Below, in pieces: positions 55,443 through 64,000 of a stretch of DNA of 64,000 bases. Within the stretch, counting starts at the first letter, position 1; each line of letters opens with the position of its first letter. The translations under genes were made by a program, and so were the position numbers. The notes beneath the pieces are model-generated. The model did not search any database, was not told where the DNA came from, and worked only from the letters and a program-made list of their open reading frames with translations. The stretch is from Flavobacteriaceae bacterium (lineage in GTDB: Bacteria > Bacteroidota > Bacteroidia > Flavobacteriales > Flavobacteriaceae): contig CANFNV010000004.1 in the NCBI GenBank assembly GCA_947448525.1, positions 84,832 to 148,831 on the forward strand, read 5' to 3'.

Positions 55443-56246
55443 ATGAGTAAAGTAGTATTTATTACCGGGGCATCTTCAGGAATAGGTAAATCAATAGGAG
55501 AGTTTCTTCATTCTAAAGGTTTTGTAGTTTATGGAAGCAGTAGAAATCCAGAACGTATTACTAATTCGGTTTTCCCATTGATTGCTTTAGATGTTAGAAA
55601 TAAAGTAAGTATTCAAGAAGCTATTGCAGTAGTTATAATGAAATCGGGCAGAGTGGATGTTGTAATTAATAATGCAGGTGTAGGAATTACGGGACCTATT
55701 GAGGAAATTCCAACAGATGAAATTCAAAATAATTTTGAAACCAATCTTTTTGGTCCAATTGAAGTCATGAAATCCGTTTTGCCGCAAATGCGTATTCAAA
55801 AATCTGGATTAATAATCAATATAACCTCAATTGCGGGTTATATGGGCTTGCCTTACCGAGGAATTTATTCGGCATCCAAAGGTGCATTAGAATTAATAAC
55901 CGAAGCTTTACGAATGGAAGTAAAATCATTTGGAATTCATATTACGAATGTAGCCCCAGGAGATTTTGCTACCAATATTGCTGCTGGTCGTTTTCATGCG
56001 CCTGTTATTGAAGGTTCTGCTTATGAAATTCCATATGGAAAAACCCTTAAAGAATTGGATACCCATGTCGATTCTGGAAGTAATCCTATTGAAATAGCTA
56101 CAGCAATATATGCGATTATTCAAACTCCAAATCCCAAAATTCATTATAAAATTGGGGCTTTTATGCAAAAGTTTTCAATTGTTTTAAAGCGAATTCTTCC
56201 CGATAAGCTTTATGAAAAAATGTTAATGAACCATTATAAAATATAA
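55443..56246 (+). CDS. short-chain dehydrogenase/reductase
   Basis: A 267-residue Rossmann-fold NAD(P)-dependent oxidoreductase. Cofactor motif [12 protein letters not shown] is at residues 7-18 and NNAGVG follows near 77. The catalytic residues are Ser in ITSIAGYMG and the pair in [11 protein letters not shown]. The substrate is not deducible. It is followed by transaldolase on the same strand, but that gene has its own promoter at 56287-56317. Confidence 0.9.
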   Translation: MSKVVFITGASSGIGKSIGEFLHSKGFVVYGSSRNPERITNSVFPLIALDVRNKVSIQEAIAVVIMKSGRVDVVINNAGVGITGPIEEIPTDEIQNNFETNLFGPIEVMKSVLPQMRIQKSGLIINITSIAGYMGLPYRGIYSASKGALELITEALRMEVKSFGIHITNVAPGDFATNIAAGRFHAPVIEGSAYEIPYGKTLKELDTHVDSGSNPIEIATAIYAIIQTPNPKIHYKIGAFMQKFSIVLKRILPDKLYEKMLMNHYKI

Positions 56247-56286
56247 ATATCAAAAGTCAATATTAAATGTCAATTTTCAATTGCTT

Positions 56287-56317
56287 TTGATTTTTGTCAA
56301 TGAAATTTGTAATTTTG
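56287..56317 (+). promoter_or_regulatory. promoter of the transaldolase gene
   Basis: TTG (56287-56289) and TAATTTTG (56310-56317) are separated by 20 bases, matching both Bacteroidota promoter elements. Confidence 0.65.
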
Positions 56318-56349
56318 ACACATTAACACAACCTTATAACATACAAACT

Positions 56350-57006
56350 ATGAAATTTTTTATCGACACGGCCAACTTAAGCGACATTAGAGAAGCACAA
56401 TCCCTCGGAATTCTAGACGGCGTTACAACCAATCCTTCATTGATGGCTAAAGAAGGCATTACAGGAAAAAATAACATCCTAAAACATTATGTTGCTATTT
56501 GTAACATTTCTGATGGAGAAGTAAGTGCCGAAGTAAATGCTGTCGATTATGAAGGAATGATTAAAGAAGGCGAAGAATTGGCTGATTTACATGATCAAAT
56601 CGTCGTGAAATTACCAATGACAAAAGACGGAATTAAAGCATGTAAATATTTTTCGGATAAAGGAATTAAAACCAATGTTACCTTAGTTTTCTCTGCAGGA
56701 CAAGCGTTGTTGGCTGCTAAAGCTGGTGCAACATTCGTATCTCCTTTTATAGGTAGATTAGATGATGTTTCAACCGATGGATTGAACTTGATTCAAGAAA
56801 TAAGAGAAATTTATGACAACTATGGATATGAAACTCAAATTCTTGCCGCTTCAGTAAGACATACAATGCACATTGTAAATTGTGCCAAAATTGGTGCTGA
56901 TGTTATGACGGGGCCATTATCTGCTATTTTAGGTTTGTTAAAGCATCCTTTAACTGATATCGGTTTAGCTCAATTTATTGCAGATTTCGAGAAAGGGAAT
57001 AAGTAA
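56350..57006 (+). CDS. tal: transaldolase, small (type 3B) form
   Basis: Moves a three-carbon unit between sugar phosphates in the non-oxidative pentose phosphate pathway; related to fructose-6-phosphate aldolase. The ATG at 56350 ([20 protein letters not shown]) gives 218 residues; a longer frame overlaps the promoter and is rejected. The Schiff-base Lys is in [10 protein letters not shown], and SPFIGRLDD and [10 protein letters not shown] complete the active site. Length indicates the small class, which includes both transaldolases and F6P aldolases. Confidence 0.94.
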   Translation: MKFFIDTANLSDIREAQSLGILDGVTTNPSLMAKEGITGKNNILKHYVAICNISDGEVSAEVNAVDYEGMIKEGEELADLHDQIVVKLPMTKDGIKACKYFSDKGIKTNVTLVFSAGQALLAAKAGATFVSPFIGRLDDVSTDGLNLIQEIREIYDNYGYETQILAASVRHTMHIVNCAKIGADVMTGPLSAILGLLKHPLTDIGLAQFIADFEKGNK

Positions 57007-57062
57007 ATAAGTAAATAAGTAAAGTACTTAACCGTATGCACGATTAACGAGTTAACGAGTTA
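57003..57062. repeat. short tandem repeats after transaldolase
   Basis: GTAAATAA-type units repeat at about 57003-57023, and TTAACGAG repeats at about 57044-57062. Both are short and imperfect. Confidence 0.5.
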
Positions 57063-57077
57063 ATTTTTAAAAAATAA

Positions 57078-57111
57078 TAAATCCGATTTTTATGATAAAA
57101 ATCGGATTTTA
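57078..57111. terminator. bidirectional terminator
   Basis: AAATCCGATTTTTA and TAAAAATCGGATTT form a near-perfect 14-bp stem with a small loop. It serves transaldolase on plus and the thioredoxin-fold gene on minus. Confidence 0.85.
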
Positions 57112-57135
57112 TTATATGTCAATAATTTTTTCCAG

Positions 57136-58545
57136 CTACTTTAATTCGTCTTCGAAGTTAACTTCAAACATATTTGTAAAGCCATTTTTTATTGTTTTAT
57201 CAGAATTAATAATTAAGGTTCGATGAACTCTTGTAATTGCCCATTTGGCTCTAATATCTTCAAAATTGGCACATTTCAATTCTCTTATAGAACCAAAATT
57301 GTATTTATTCAAATCTGATTTCCATTGTTCCAAATTATCGTCCAAATTTATTGCAATGAAGTTATAATCGGGATGGTTGAGTTTTAAAAACAATACTTTT
57401 TTATGAACTGCCAATAAATGGGAATTTAGTTTTTCAGACCAAAAAAACAAAACGGTTTTTTTAGAAATAATATCATTTGAAGAAATAGTTTTACCATTTG
57501 AATTAACTAGCTGAACTTCTGGAAGCAATTTTCCTTCAGTTAGTAACTGAATAGCATTTCCAATTTTTAAGATTTCATTTTTTTTGGTGGTGTCCGTTGA
57601 AAATTTATGATATACTTTTAAAAACGCTTGGTTGTTTACAACATTTTGATCTTCCATCAAATACTTGAAAGCAATATTATTAAGCACAATGTTCTTGACT
57701 TTTTGGCTTTTAATTAAAGTATCTGCAATGTTTAATTTATTGATGTTCATTTTCAATTCCAAATCACAATCGGATAAATGATTATGATAATTTATTGCGC
57801 CTACATTATTTAACATATGGTCAAGATACATTATAAATGGAGAAAATTCGGTTAATTCTGGGTTGCTAAAATCGATATTTTTTCTAAAAGAATAATAATC
57901 TTTTGGTAATTTATTGCTTACATCTTCACCAGTTCTTATTTTATGAATAACGGGATAAATTTCTTTTTTTGTGTAATGAGGAAAATTTACAATTCCGTTG
58001 GCATACAAATCAAAATCATCACTCCATTTTATTTCCTCTTTTTTTGAAGTGTAGAGTTTTTTGTTTTCTTTATTTATCTTATTGATATATGTATTGAATT
58101 TTTCAAAATTGTAGTCAAAAACTTCAAACATTTTGTTTTTGTCTTTTTCATTTCTTAAATACATATCCATTAAGAAATTATTTTTTTGATCTCCACGCCC
58201 ACAAAAAATAATCGATTCATCAAAATCTTTAGAATCTATATGAACTTTAATGCTGTCATTCTTCTCAAAATAGACATATTGGTATTCGGGTTCATTTTTA
58301 AAAGTATATAAACCTGGTGTAAGGGAATCAAATTTTTTAAAGAATGTATTGTTTTTATTTAGAGGAATAGTATCAATTACAATATTGTTTTTGCAAAAAA
58401 GAACATAATTTTTAGTAGGGTTAGCAACTTCACCACCAAAATATGCCACATAGTTATCTCCTGAAAATTCTTTTTTACAAGAACTCATCAAACATAGAAT
58501 AAATAGAAAAAACAAGTAGTTTTTTACAATTGGAAATACTTTCAT
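57136..58545 (-). CDS. thioredoxin-fold lipoprotein lacking the CxxC motif
   Basis: A 469-residue lipoprotein; the signal ends LCLMSSCKK, giving Cys23. The C-terminal 140 residues look like a TlpA-type thioredoxin domain (VLFFWSEKLNSHL, then YNFIAINLDDNLEQW and a final LIINSDKTI). The WCxxC site is replaced by WSEKLNS and the cis-proline is missing, so it should not be redox-active. The N-terminal two-thirds resemble the DUF4369-type region found in related proteins but are not assigned. It is divergent from a second thioredoxin-fold gene that keeps its cysteines. A TACATTTG -7 box is at 58567-58574. Confidence 0.75.
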   Translation of the reverse strand: MKVFPIVKNYLFFLFILCLMSSCKKEFSGDNYVAYFGGEVANPTKNYVLFCKNNIVIDTIPLNKNNTFFKKFDSLTPGLYTFKNEPEYQYVYFEKNDSIKVHIDSKDFDESIIFCGRGDQKNNFLMDMYLRNEKDKNKMFEVFDYNFEKFNTYINKINKENKKLYTSKKEEIKWSDDFDLYANGIVNFPHYTKKEIYPVIHKIRTGEDVSNKLPKDYYSFRKNIDFSNPELTEFSPFIMYLDHMLNNVGAINYHNHLSDCDLELKMNINKLNIADTLIKSQKVKNIVLNNIAFKYLMEDQNVVNNQAFLKVYHKFSTDTTKKNEILKIGNAIQLLTEGKLLPEVQLVNSNGKTISSNDIISKKTVLFFWSEKLNSHLLAVHKKVLFLKLNHPDYNFIAINLDDNLEQWKSDLNKYNFGSIRELKCANFEDIRAKWAITRVHRTLIINSDKTIKNGFTNMFEVNFEDELK

Positions 58546-58566
58546 TTATTGGAAACTAATCTTAAA

Positions 58567-58574
58567 CAAATGTA
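58567..58574 (-). promoter_or_regulatory. -7 promoter box for the gene at 57136
   Basis: Minus-strand TACATTTG, exact TAnnTTTG, 21 bases before the ATG. Confidence 0.5.
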
Positions 58575-58692
58575 TTTATATGATATTGAATATTTTGTTA
58601 AGCAATAGTTAAATAAACAGTTTTGGTTTTTTTTATGAATTATAAGTTGAAAACATAAAATATTTTTTACTATAAGATTTGAATTAATTAAG

Positions 58693-58700
58693 TAATTTTG
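58693..58700 (+). promoter_or_regulatory. -7 promoter box for the gene at 58720
   Basis: TAATTTTG, exact TAnnTTTG, 19 bases before the ATG. Confidence 0.5.
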
Positions 58701-58719
58701 GTACTAAATATATTCTCTA

Positions 58720-59481
58720 ATGAAGCATATCGTTGTATTGTTGTTTTTAATTACATTTTCGGCTAATGCTCAATTCAACAATCCAGAAGTTAATGCAATT
58801 GCAATTCAAAAAGACTTTTCAACTTGGCAAAATTATCAAATTCAAAAGATTATGCTTTCGCTAGATTTTGTTGCTTTAGATGAAAATTCAAACAGGATAT
58901 CAAAAGATTTTTTTTTAAATCAATTGACTTTAGGCAATTTCATTCCAATTCGTTTACAATCAAATGATTCGATTATTTATTATAAACTATATAAAATTCA
59001 ATTTAATTCGGACTCGAGCATAAAAGCGACCATTATGCAGATGGCTTTCGATGAATACGAACACTATAAAATGGAAGGAAATAGATTTCCGAAATTCCAT
59101 TTTTCCGATTTGAATGGGTCCATTATTTCCAACGAAACTATGAAAGATAAAATTATAGTTATTAAATGTTGGTACATTCATTGTGCTGCTTGCATTAAAG
59201 AATTTCCAGATGTTAATGAATTAGTTTTAAAATATAATGACCGAAAAGACATCTTGTTTTTAAGTTTAGCCGAAGATTCTCCAGAACAGTTAAAATTATT
59301 TTTATCGAAAAAAACACTTTTATATTCGGTTGTCCCTGATATGAAAATTTACATGAACGAAACATTGAATTTGAATGCGTTCCCCACTCATTTTATTATC
59401 AATAAGCAAGGAAAAATAATAAAAATTTTATCCAATGTTGAGAGTTTAAAAGTAGCACTAGAGGAAGAAAGTAAGAAGTAA
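58720..59481 (+). CDS. TlpA-like periplasmic thiol-disulfide protein
   Basis: A 253-residue exported protein with a signal peptide ending FSANAQ. The C-terminal half is a thioredoxin fold with the active site CWYIHCAACIKEF (CAAC redox pair) and the cis-proline in AFPTHFIINKQG. It should catalyse disulfide reduction or exchange in the periplasm. The N-terminal 110 residues are unassigned. It is divergent from the cysteine-less thioredoxin-fold lipoprotein, and the two may act together; this is inferred from position only. Confidence 0.85.
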   Translation: MKHIVVLLFLITFSANAQFNNPEVNAIAIQKDFSTWQNYQIQKIMLSLDFVALDENSNRISKDFFLNQLTLGNFIPIRLQSNDSIIYYKLYKIQFNSDSSIKATIMQMAFDEYEHYKMEGNRFPKFHFSDLNGSIISNETMKDKIIVIKCWYIHCAACIKEFPDVNELVLKYNDRKDILFLSLAEDSPEQLKLFLSKKTLLYSVVPDMKIYMNETLNLNAFPTHFIINKQGKIIKILSNVESLKVALEEESKK

Positions 59482-59532
59482 TTTCATGTCAAAAAAACGG
59501 AGTTCTAAACACTATTTACGAACACTTTTGAT

Positions 59533-59540
59533 TACTTTTG
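59533..59540 (+). promoter_or_regulatory. -7 promoter box for the ABC-F gene
   Basis: TACTTTTG followed by C, exact TAnnTTTG, 26 bases before the ATG. Confidence 0.5.
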
Positions 59541-59551
59541 CACCAAATTAA

Positions 59552-61186
<1,635 letters not shown>

Positions 61187-61212
61187 CAATTAATAATTAT
61201 CCTAAAACACAA

Positions 61213-62082
61213 TTATTTCTTATGTTTCCATCGTTTGTGTGTCCATAAATAAAACTCTGGAGCTTCATAGATTTGCTGTTCAACTCTACGAATAAACTCT
61301 TCAGAAATTTTATAATTTGGAATTGATTTTACGTCTTCTGAAAGTATTTCAAATGATGCTTCATAATAACCTCGTTTAATTCTTTTTCCTTTCAAGAAAA
61401 TCACATTCATATTATATCTTTTAGCAAGCATTTCGGCACCAAAATGAATAGGAGTTTCAATTCCCATAAAAGTATACCAATATAAATTGTCGGACCGTCT
61501 TGGAGTTTGATCACTAGCAAATCCATAAATCCCTAAAATATTATTTTTGGCATTGTTTTCAATAGTTGATTTAGTTTCTTTAGTAGTTATTAAAACTGCT
61601 TTGAATTTTGAACGAATATCTCGTACTAATTTATCAAAATATTTATTGGCAATTTTTTTATAAATCCCATATCCAATAAAATTGATGTGGTGATTCATGG
61701 AAACCGCCCATTCATAACTAGCATAATGTGCGCACATTAACGCAATACTTTTCCCTTTTCTCTCTAACTCTATGTAAGTTTCCATATTGGTAAAAACATA
61801 CCTTTTATTCAATTCTTTTTTAGAAATGGTCATTGTTTTTATCATTTCAAGAAACATATCACACAGGTAATGGAATGATTTTTTCTCTATTACCAGTCGT
61901 TCTTTGTCAGAAAGATCGGGCAGTGCCAAAGCTAAATTTTCTCTGACTGTTTTTTTTCTGTATCCTATAACGTAATATACAATCAGATAAATAAAATCTG
62001 AAAAAGCATAAAGTAATCGAAACGGCAAAATCGAAATTAGCCAAAGAATAGGATAAATTAATATATAAAGTAAAAATTGCAT
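61213..62082 (-). CDS. LpxL/HtrB-type lipid A acyltransferase
   Basis: A 289-residue inner-membrane acyltransferase that adds a secondary acyl chain to lipid A. It has an N-terminal membrane segment, the HYASYE motif (HX4E active site) and a later SDQTPRRSDN block typical of the LPLAT superfamily. The ATG at 62082 is chosen because the longer frame's TTG at 62100 lies inside the -7 box at 62098-62105. It is divergent from the rhomboid gene. Confidence 0.9.
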   Translation of the reverse strand: MQFLLYILIYPILWLISILPFRLLYAFSDFIYLIVYYVIGYRKKTVRENLALALPDLSDKERLVIEKKSFHYLCDMFLEMIKTMTISKKELNKRYVFTNMETYIELERKGKSIALMCAHYASYEWAVSMNHHINFIGYGIYKKIANKYFDKLVRDIRSKFKAVLITTKETKSTIENNAKNNILGIYGFASDQTPRRSDNLYWYTFMGIETPIHFGAEMLAKRYNMNVIFLKGKRIKRGYYEASFEILSEDVKSIPNYKISEEFIRRVEQQIYEAPEFYLWTHKRWKHKK

Positions 62083-62097
62083 TCGTGTATTTTTATG

Positions 62098-62105
62098 CAA
62101 ATATA
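62098..62105 (-). promoter_or_regulatory. -7 promoter box for the acyltransferase gene
   Basis: Minus-strand TATATTTG followed by C, exact consensus. It excludes the TTG at 62100 as a translation start. Confidence 0.6.
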
Positions 62106-62123
62106 CATTTTATGTTAATTTTA

Positions 62124-62131
62124 TAACTTTG
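62124..62131 (+). promoter_or_regulatory. -7 promoter box for the rhomboid gene
   Basis: TAACTTTG, exact TAnnTTTG. A transcript from here would start about 45 bases before the preferred ATG at 62183. Confidence 0.5.
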
Positions 62132-62182
62132 GTTTAACAAAACCTAATGAACAATTCTTATTTTTACCTAAAAAATGAGTTT

Positions 62183-62830
62183 ATGGAATATAATATTGCG
62201 TTACTAATTATAATTGCTCTTAATGTAATTGTAAGTATTAAAGGTTTTGATGATCAATTATTTATAAGGAAGTATCAATTTCACATAGGAAGTATTCGCT
62301 CTGGCGAACAATATAGAATAATCACTTCTGGTTTTCTTCATGCAGATATTCCGCATTTAGCATTCAACATGATCGCATTATTTTCATTCGCTGGTGTTGT
62401 CACTCAGTTATTGGGAACCTTTTCTTTTGTAATTATATATGTTGCAAGTTTAGTTTTTGGCAGTTTTTTAACCATTTATTTTCATAAAAATGATTATGGT
62501 TATAGTGCTGTAGGCGCATCTGGAGCAGTTACTGGAGTAATTTATTCAGCAATTTTATTGGTGCCTAATTTACCTATTAATATTATGTTTATTCCAATAG
62601 ATATACCGGGTTATATTTTTGGTGTTTTATACCTACTTTATTCAATTTATGGTATGAAAGCTAAAAATGATAATATTGGACATACCGCTCATATTGGAGG
62701 AGCTATTGGTGGATATGTTTTTACTCTAATCAAAGTTCCAAATTTATTTATGGATAATCCACTAATTGTTATCGGCTTAGCAATTCCTATAGTTATTTTA
62801 TTTATTATGGCTAAACAAGGAAAATTTTAA
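62183..62830 (+). CDS. rhomboid-family intramembrane serine protease
   Basis: Cleaves membrane proteins within the lipid bilayer. It has about 215 residues and six membrane helices. The catalytic Ser is in GASGAVTGV and the catalytic His in HTAHIGGAIGG, with the GFLHADIPHLAFNM loop before them. The ATG at 62183 (MEYNIALLII) fits the usual rhomboid start; an ATG at 62147 would add 12 residues. Substrates are unknown. It is followed 35 bases later by the SIMPL-domain gene on the same strand. Confidence 0.92.
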   Translation: MEYNIALLIIIALNVIVSIKGFDDQLFIRKYQFHIGSIRSGEQYRIITSGFLHADIPHLAFNMIALFSFAGVVTQLLGTFSFVIIYVASLVFGSFLTIYFHKNDYGYSAVGASGAVTGVIYSAILLVPNLPINIMFIPIDIPGYIFGVLYLLYSIYGMKAKNDNIGHTAHIGGAIGGYVFTLIKVPNLFMDNPLIVIGLAIPIVILFIMAKQGKF

Positions 62831-62865
62831 TTAATATAATTTTTGAAATCCAATAAATCTAATAT

Positions 62866-63555
62866 ATGAAAAAACTATTTTTAATTTTAATGACAATGAT
62901 TGCTTTTGTTTCACAAGCTCAAGAACAAAAGTCTGCGCCACAAATTTCTATTTCTGGAGAAGGAAAAATTAGTGTTAAACCCGATTTGGTTATTCTAAAT
63001 TTTGGAATTGAAAATACAGGAAACGATGCTATGGAAGTTAAAAAAAATAACGACCAAACTGTTGATAAAGTTTTAAAATATATTAAGAATCTCGGTGTTT
63101 CAATAGCTGATTTTCAGACTATTAATGTAAGTTTGAATCGAAATTATGATTATGATAAGAAGAAATACTTTTATCAGGCTTCGCAGTCAATTACAATTAA
63201 TTTGAAAGATATTTCTAAATACGATAGTTTAATGCTTGGATTGGTTGATAATGGAATCAATAACATCAGTAATGTAGAGTTTAAATCTTCGAAAATTGAA
63301 GAATACAAATCAGAAGCTAGAAAGTTAGCTATAAAAGATGCTAAACATAAAGCTGAAGATTATGTTTTTGTTTTGAATCAAAAAATAGGAAAAGCTATTT
63401 TGATAAATGATACTTCCCAAACTTATTTTCCAAGACCTATGTATAAATCTACTATGTTGGCTTCCATGGCTGATGTTTCAGCACCAAATGAAACTTTAGC
63501 ATCAGGAGAAATTGATGTAACCGCAAATGTTTCAGTTACTTTTATACTAGAATAA
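62866..63555 (+). CDS. exported SIMPL-domain (DUF541) protein
   Basis: A 229-residue exported protein with a signal peptide ending VSQAQ. The SIMPL domain begins PQISISGEGKISVKPD, with the characteristic alternating helices and strands and a terminal GEIDVTANVSVTFILE. The family is found in periplasm and envelope; in E. coli YggE is linked to oxidative stress tolerance. The function here is uncertain. Close spacing to the rhomboid gene suggests one transcript. Confidence 0.9.
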   Translation: MKKLFLILMTMIAFVSQAQEQKSAPQISISGEGKISVKPDLVILNFGIENTGNDAMEVKKNNDQTVDKVLKYIKNLGVSIADFQTINVSLNRNYDYDKKKYFYQASQSITINLKDISKYDSLMLGLVDNGINNISNVEFKSSKIEEYKSEARKLAIKDAKHKAEDYVFVLNQKIGKAILINDTSQTYFPRPMYKSTMLASMADVSAPNETLASGEIDVTANVSVTFILE

Positions 63556-63571
63556 ACTTAAAACCCTTAAT

Positions 63572-63602
63572 AAAAAAGGATTTCATTAAAAATCCTTTTT
63601 TA
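63572..63602. terminator. bidirectional terminator
   Basis: AAAAAAGGATTT (63572-63583) and AAATCCTTTTTT (63590-63601) form a 12-bp stem usable on both strands. Confidence 0.85.
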
Positions 63603-63604
63603 AT

Positions 63605-64000
63605 CTATCTTTTTAATGAAAAGTGTGCTTTAAATTGTTTGTATGCTTGGGCTTCACTATAATCTACCGTAAACCAATAATCTGTTGAAGGCATTAGGTT
63701 TCCGTTGTAGGTTCCGTCCCAACCTTTGCTCTGTGGACTGATTTGTTTGATCAGTTTTCCATATCTATCGAATATATAAATTTTTGCAGTATTATCTAAT
63801 CCTACAATATTCCAATTATCGTTTATATCGTCTCCATTTGGCGTAAAATAATGGGGGTAATCTGTGGTTCGAACCTCTGTTAGCACTAGCGGGTCACAAC
63901 TACTAGCGATGCCGCCTTTACTATCCCAAACGGTGATAATGTGTTCTCCCAAGCTCACGTTTTCAAACACATTACTGGTTTGTCTTGGTCCATCGTCTAA
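63605..64000 (-). CDS. type IX-secreted protein, C-terminal part (type B sorting domain)
   Basis: The 3' end of a gene that runs off the right edge. The visible 131 or so residues end in a type B type IX secretion signal: YFTPNGDDINDNWNIVG, then IYIFDRYGKLIKQISP, GWDGTYNGNLMPSTDYWFTV and a final FKAHFSLKR. This domain directs export across the outer membrane by the gliding-motility secretion system. The frame stays open to base 64000, so a GTG at 63970 is not the start. The preceding visible part reads EHIITVWDSKGG, like an adhesin repeat. The passenger is unknown. Confidence 0.92.
   Translation of the reverse strand, partial: LDDGPRQTSNVFENVSLGEHIITVWDSKGGIASSCDPLVLTEVRTTDYPHYFTPNGDDINDNWNIVGLDNTAKIYIFDRYGKLIKQISPQSKGWDGTYNGNLMPSTDYWFTVDYSEAQAYKQFKAHFSLKR

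Noticed and set aside
63605..63970. A complete small gene starting at a GTG
   Set aside because: The frame remains open to the window edge and the sequence is a C-terminal secretion domain, so the gene is a fragment of a larger one.

Overview
The window looks like a chromosomal segment of a Flavobacterium-type member of the Bacteroidota. Three things point there. The DNA is AT-rich. Many genes are preceded by the Bacteroidota -7 box TAnnTTTG, with no strong Shine-Dalgarno sequence. Characteristic families are present: a TonB receptor paired with a DUF4249 lipoprotein, a type IX secretion type B C-terminal domain, DUF4293, DUF5723, a split transketolase and eukaryotic-type NADP isocitrate dehydrogenase. 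I see no prophage, transposase, CRISPR array or rRNA. Most of the window is housekeeping sequence, with a few accessory spots.

Layout. 1-211 is non-coding and carries three 12-bp palindromes spaced 22 bp apart. 0.2-15 kb is mostly on the minus strand: uvrB, rlmF, thiamine pyrophosphokinase, the DUF4249/TonB receptor pair, icd, rplS, trmD, lpdA, an ABC exporter and truA. 15-25 kb holds a phosphodiesterase, rho with an Asn-rich disordered insert, the two transketolase halves, a PadR/PspC stress module, a GIN-domain protein, tRNA-Pro and trxB. 25-35 kb holds a repeat protein, a VIT-family metal transporter with an outer-membrane partner, tgt-lptG-eamA, accA, dnaB and a secreted protein. 35-47.5 kb holds a DPP-IV peptidase, an RlhA-like U32 protein, an aldehyde dehydrogenase, an outer-membrane protein, an RluA-type synthase, a four-helix-bundle gene inside inverted repeats, panB, a porin-like protein and sdaA. 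47.7-55.3 kb holds dnaK behind a sigma54-like promoter, a 686-residue membrane protein, a light-energy locus (Blh beta-carotene dioxygenase divergent from a DTE-type proton-pumping rhodopsin), a glutamine cyclotransferase and the SRP RNA gene. 55-64 kb holds an SDR, transaldolase, two divergent thioredoxin-fold proteins, an ABC-F ATPase, a lipid A acyltransferase-like protein, a rhomboid protease, a SIMPL-domain protein and the 3' end of a type IX-secreted protein.

How the genes fit together. The rhodopsin and Blh form a retinal-based light-driven proton pump; beta-carotene synthesis genes must lie elsewhere. The transketolase halves and transaldolase supply the non-oxidative pentose phosphate pathway. 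icd and lpdA serve central carbon metabolism. rplS, trmD, truA, tgt, rlmF, the RluA homologue and the RlhA homologue form a dense set of ribosome and RNA-modification functions.

Items most worth a second look: the inverted-repeat-bounded four-helix-bundle gene at 43330-43911; the sigma54-type promoter with TGTCA/TGACA half-sites upstream of dnaK; the evenly spaced palindromes at 36-91; the 21-bp palindrome upstream of the PadR operon; the Asn-rich insert in Rho; a Tgt without its zinc cysteines; an ABC-F protein with one dead ATP site; and the uncharacterised 686-residue membrane protein with its structured leader and matching terminators.
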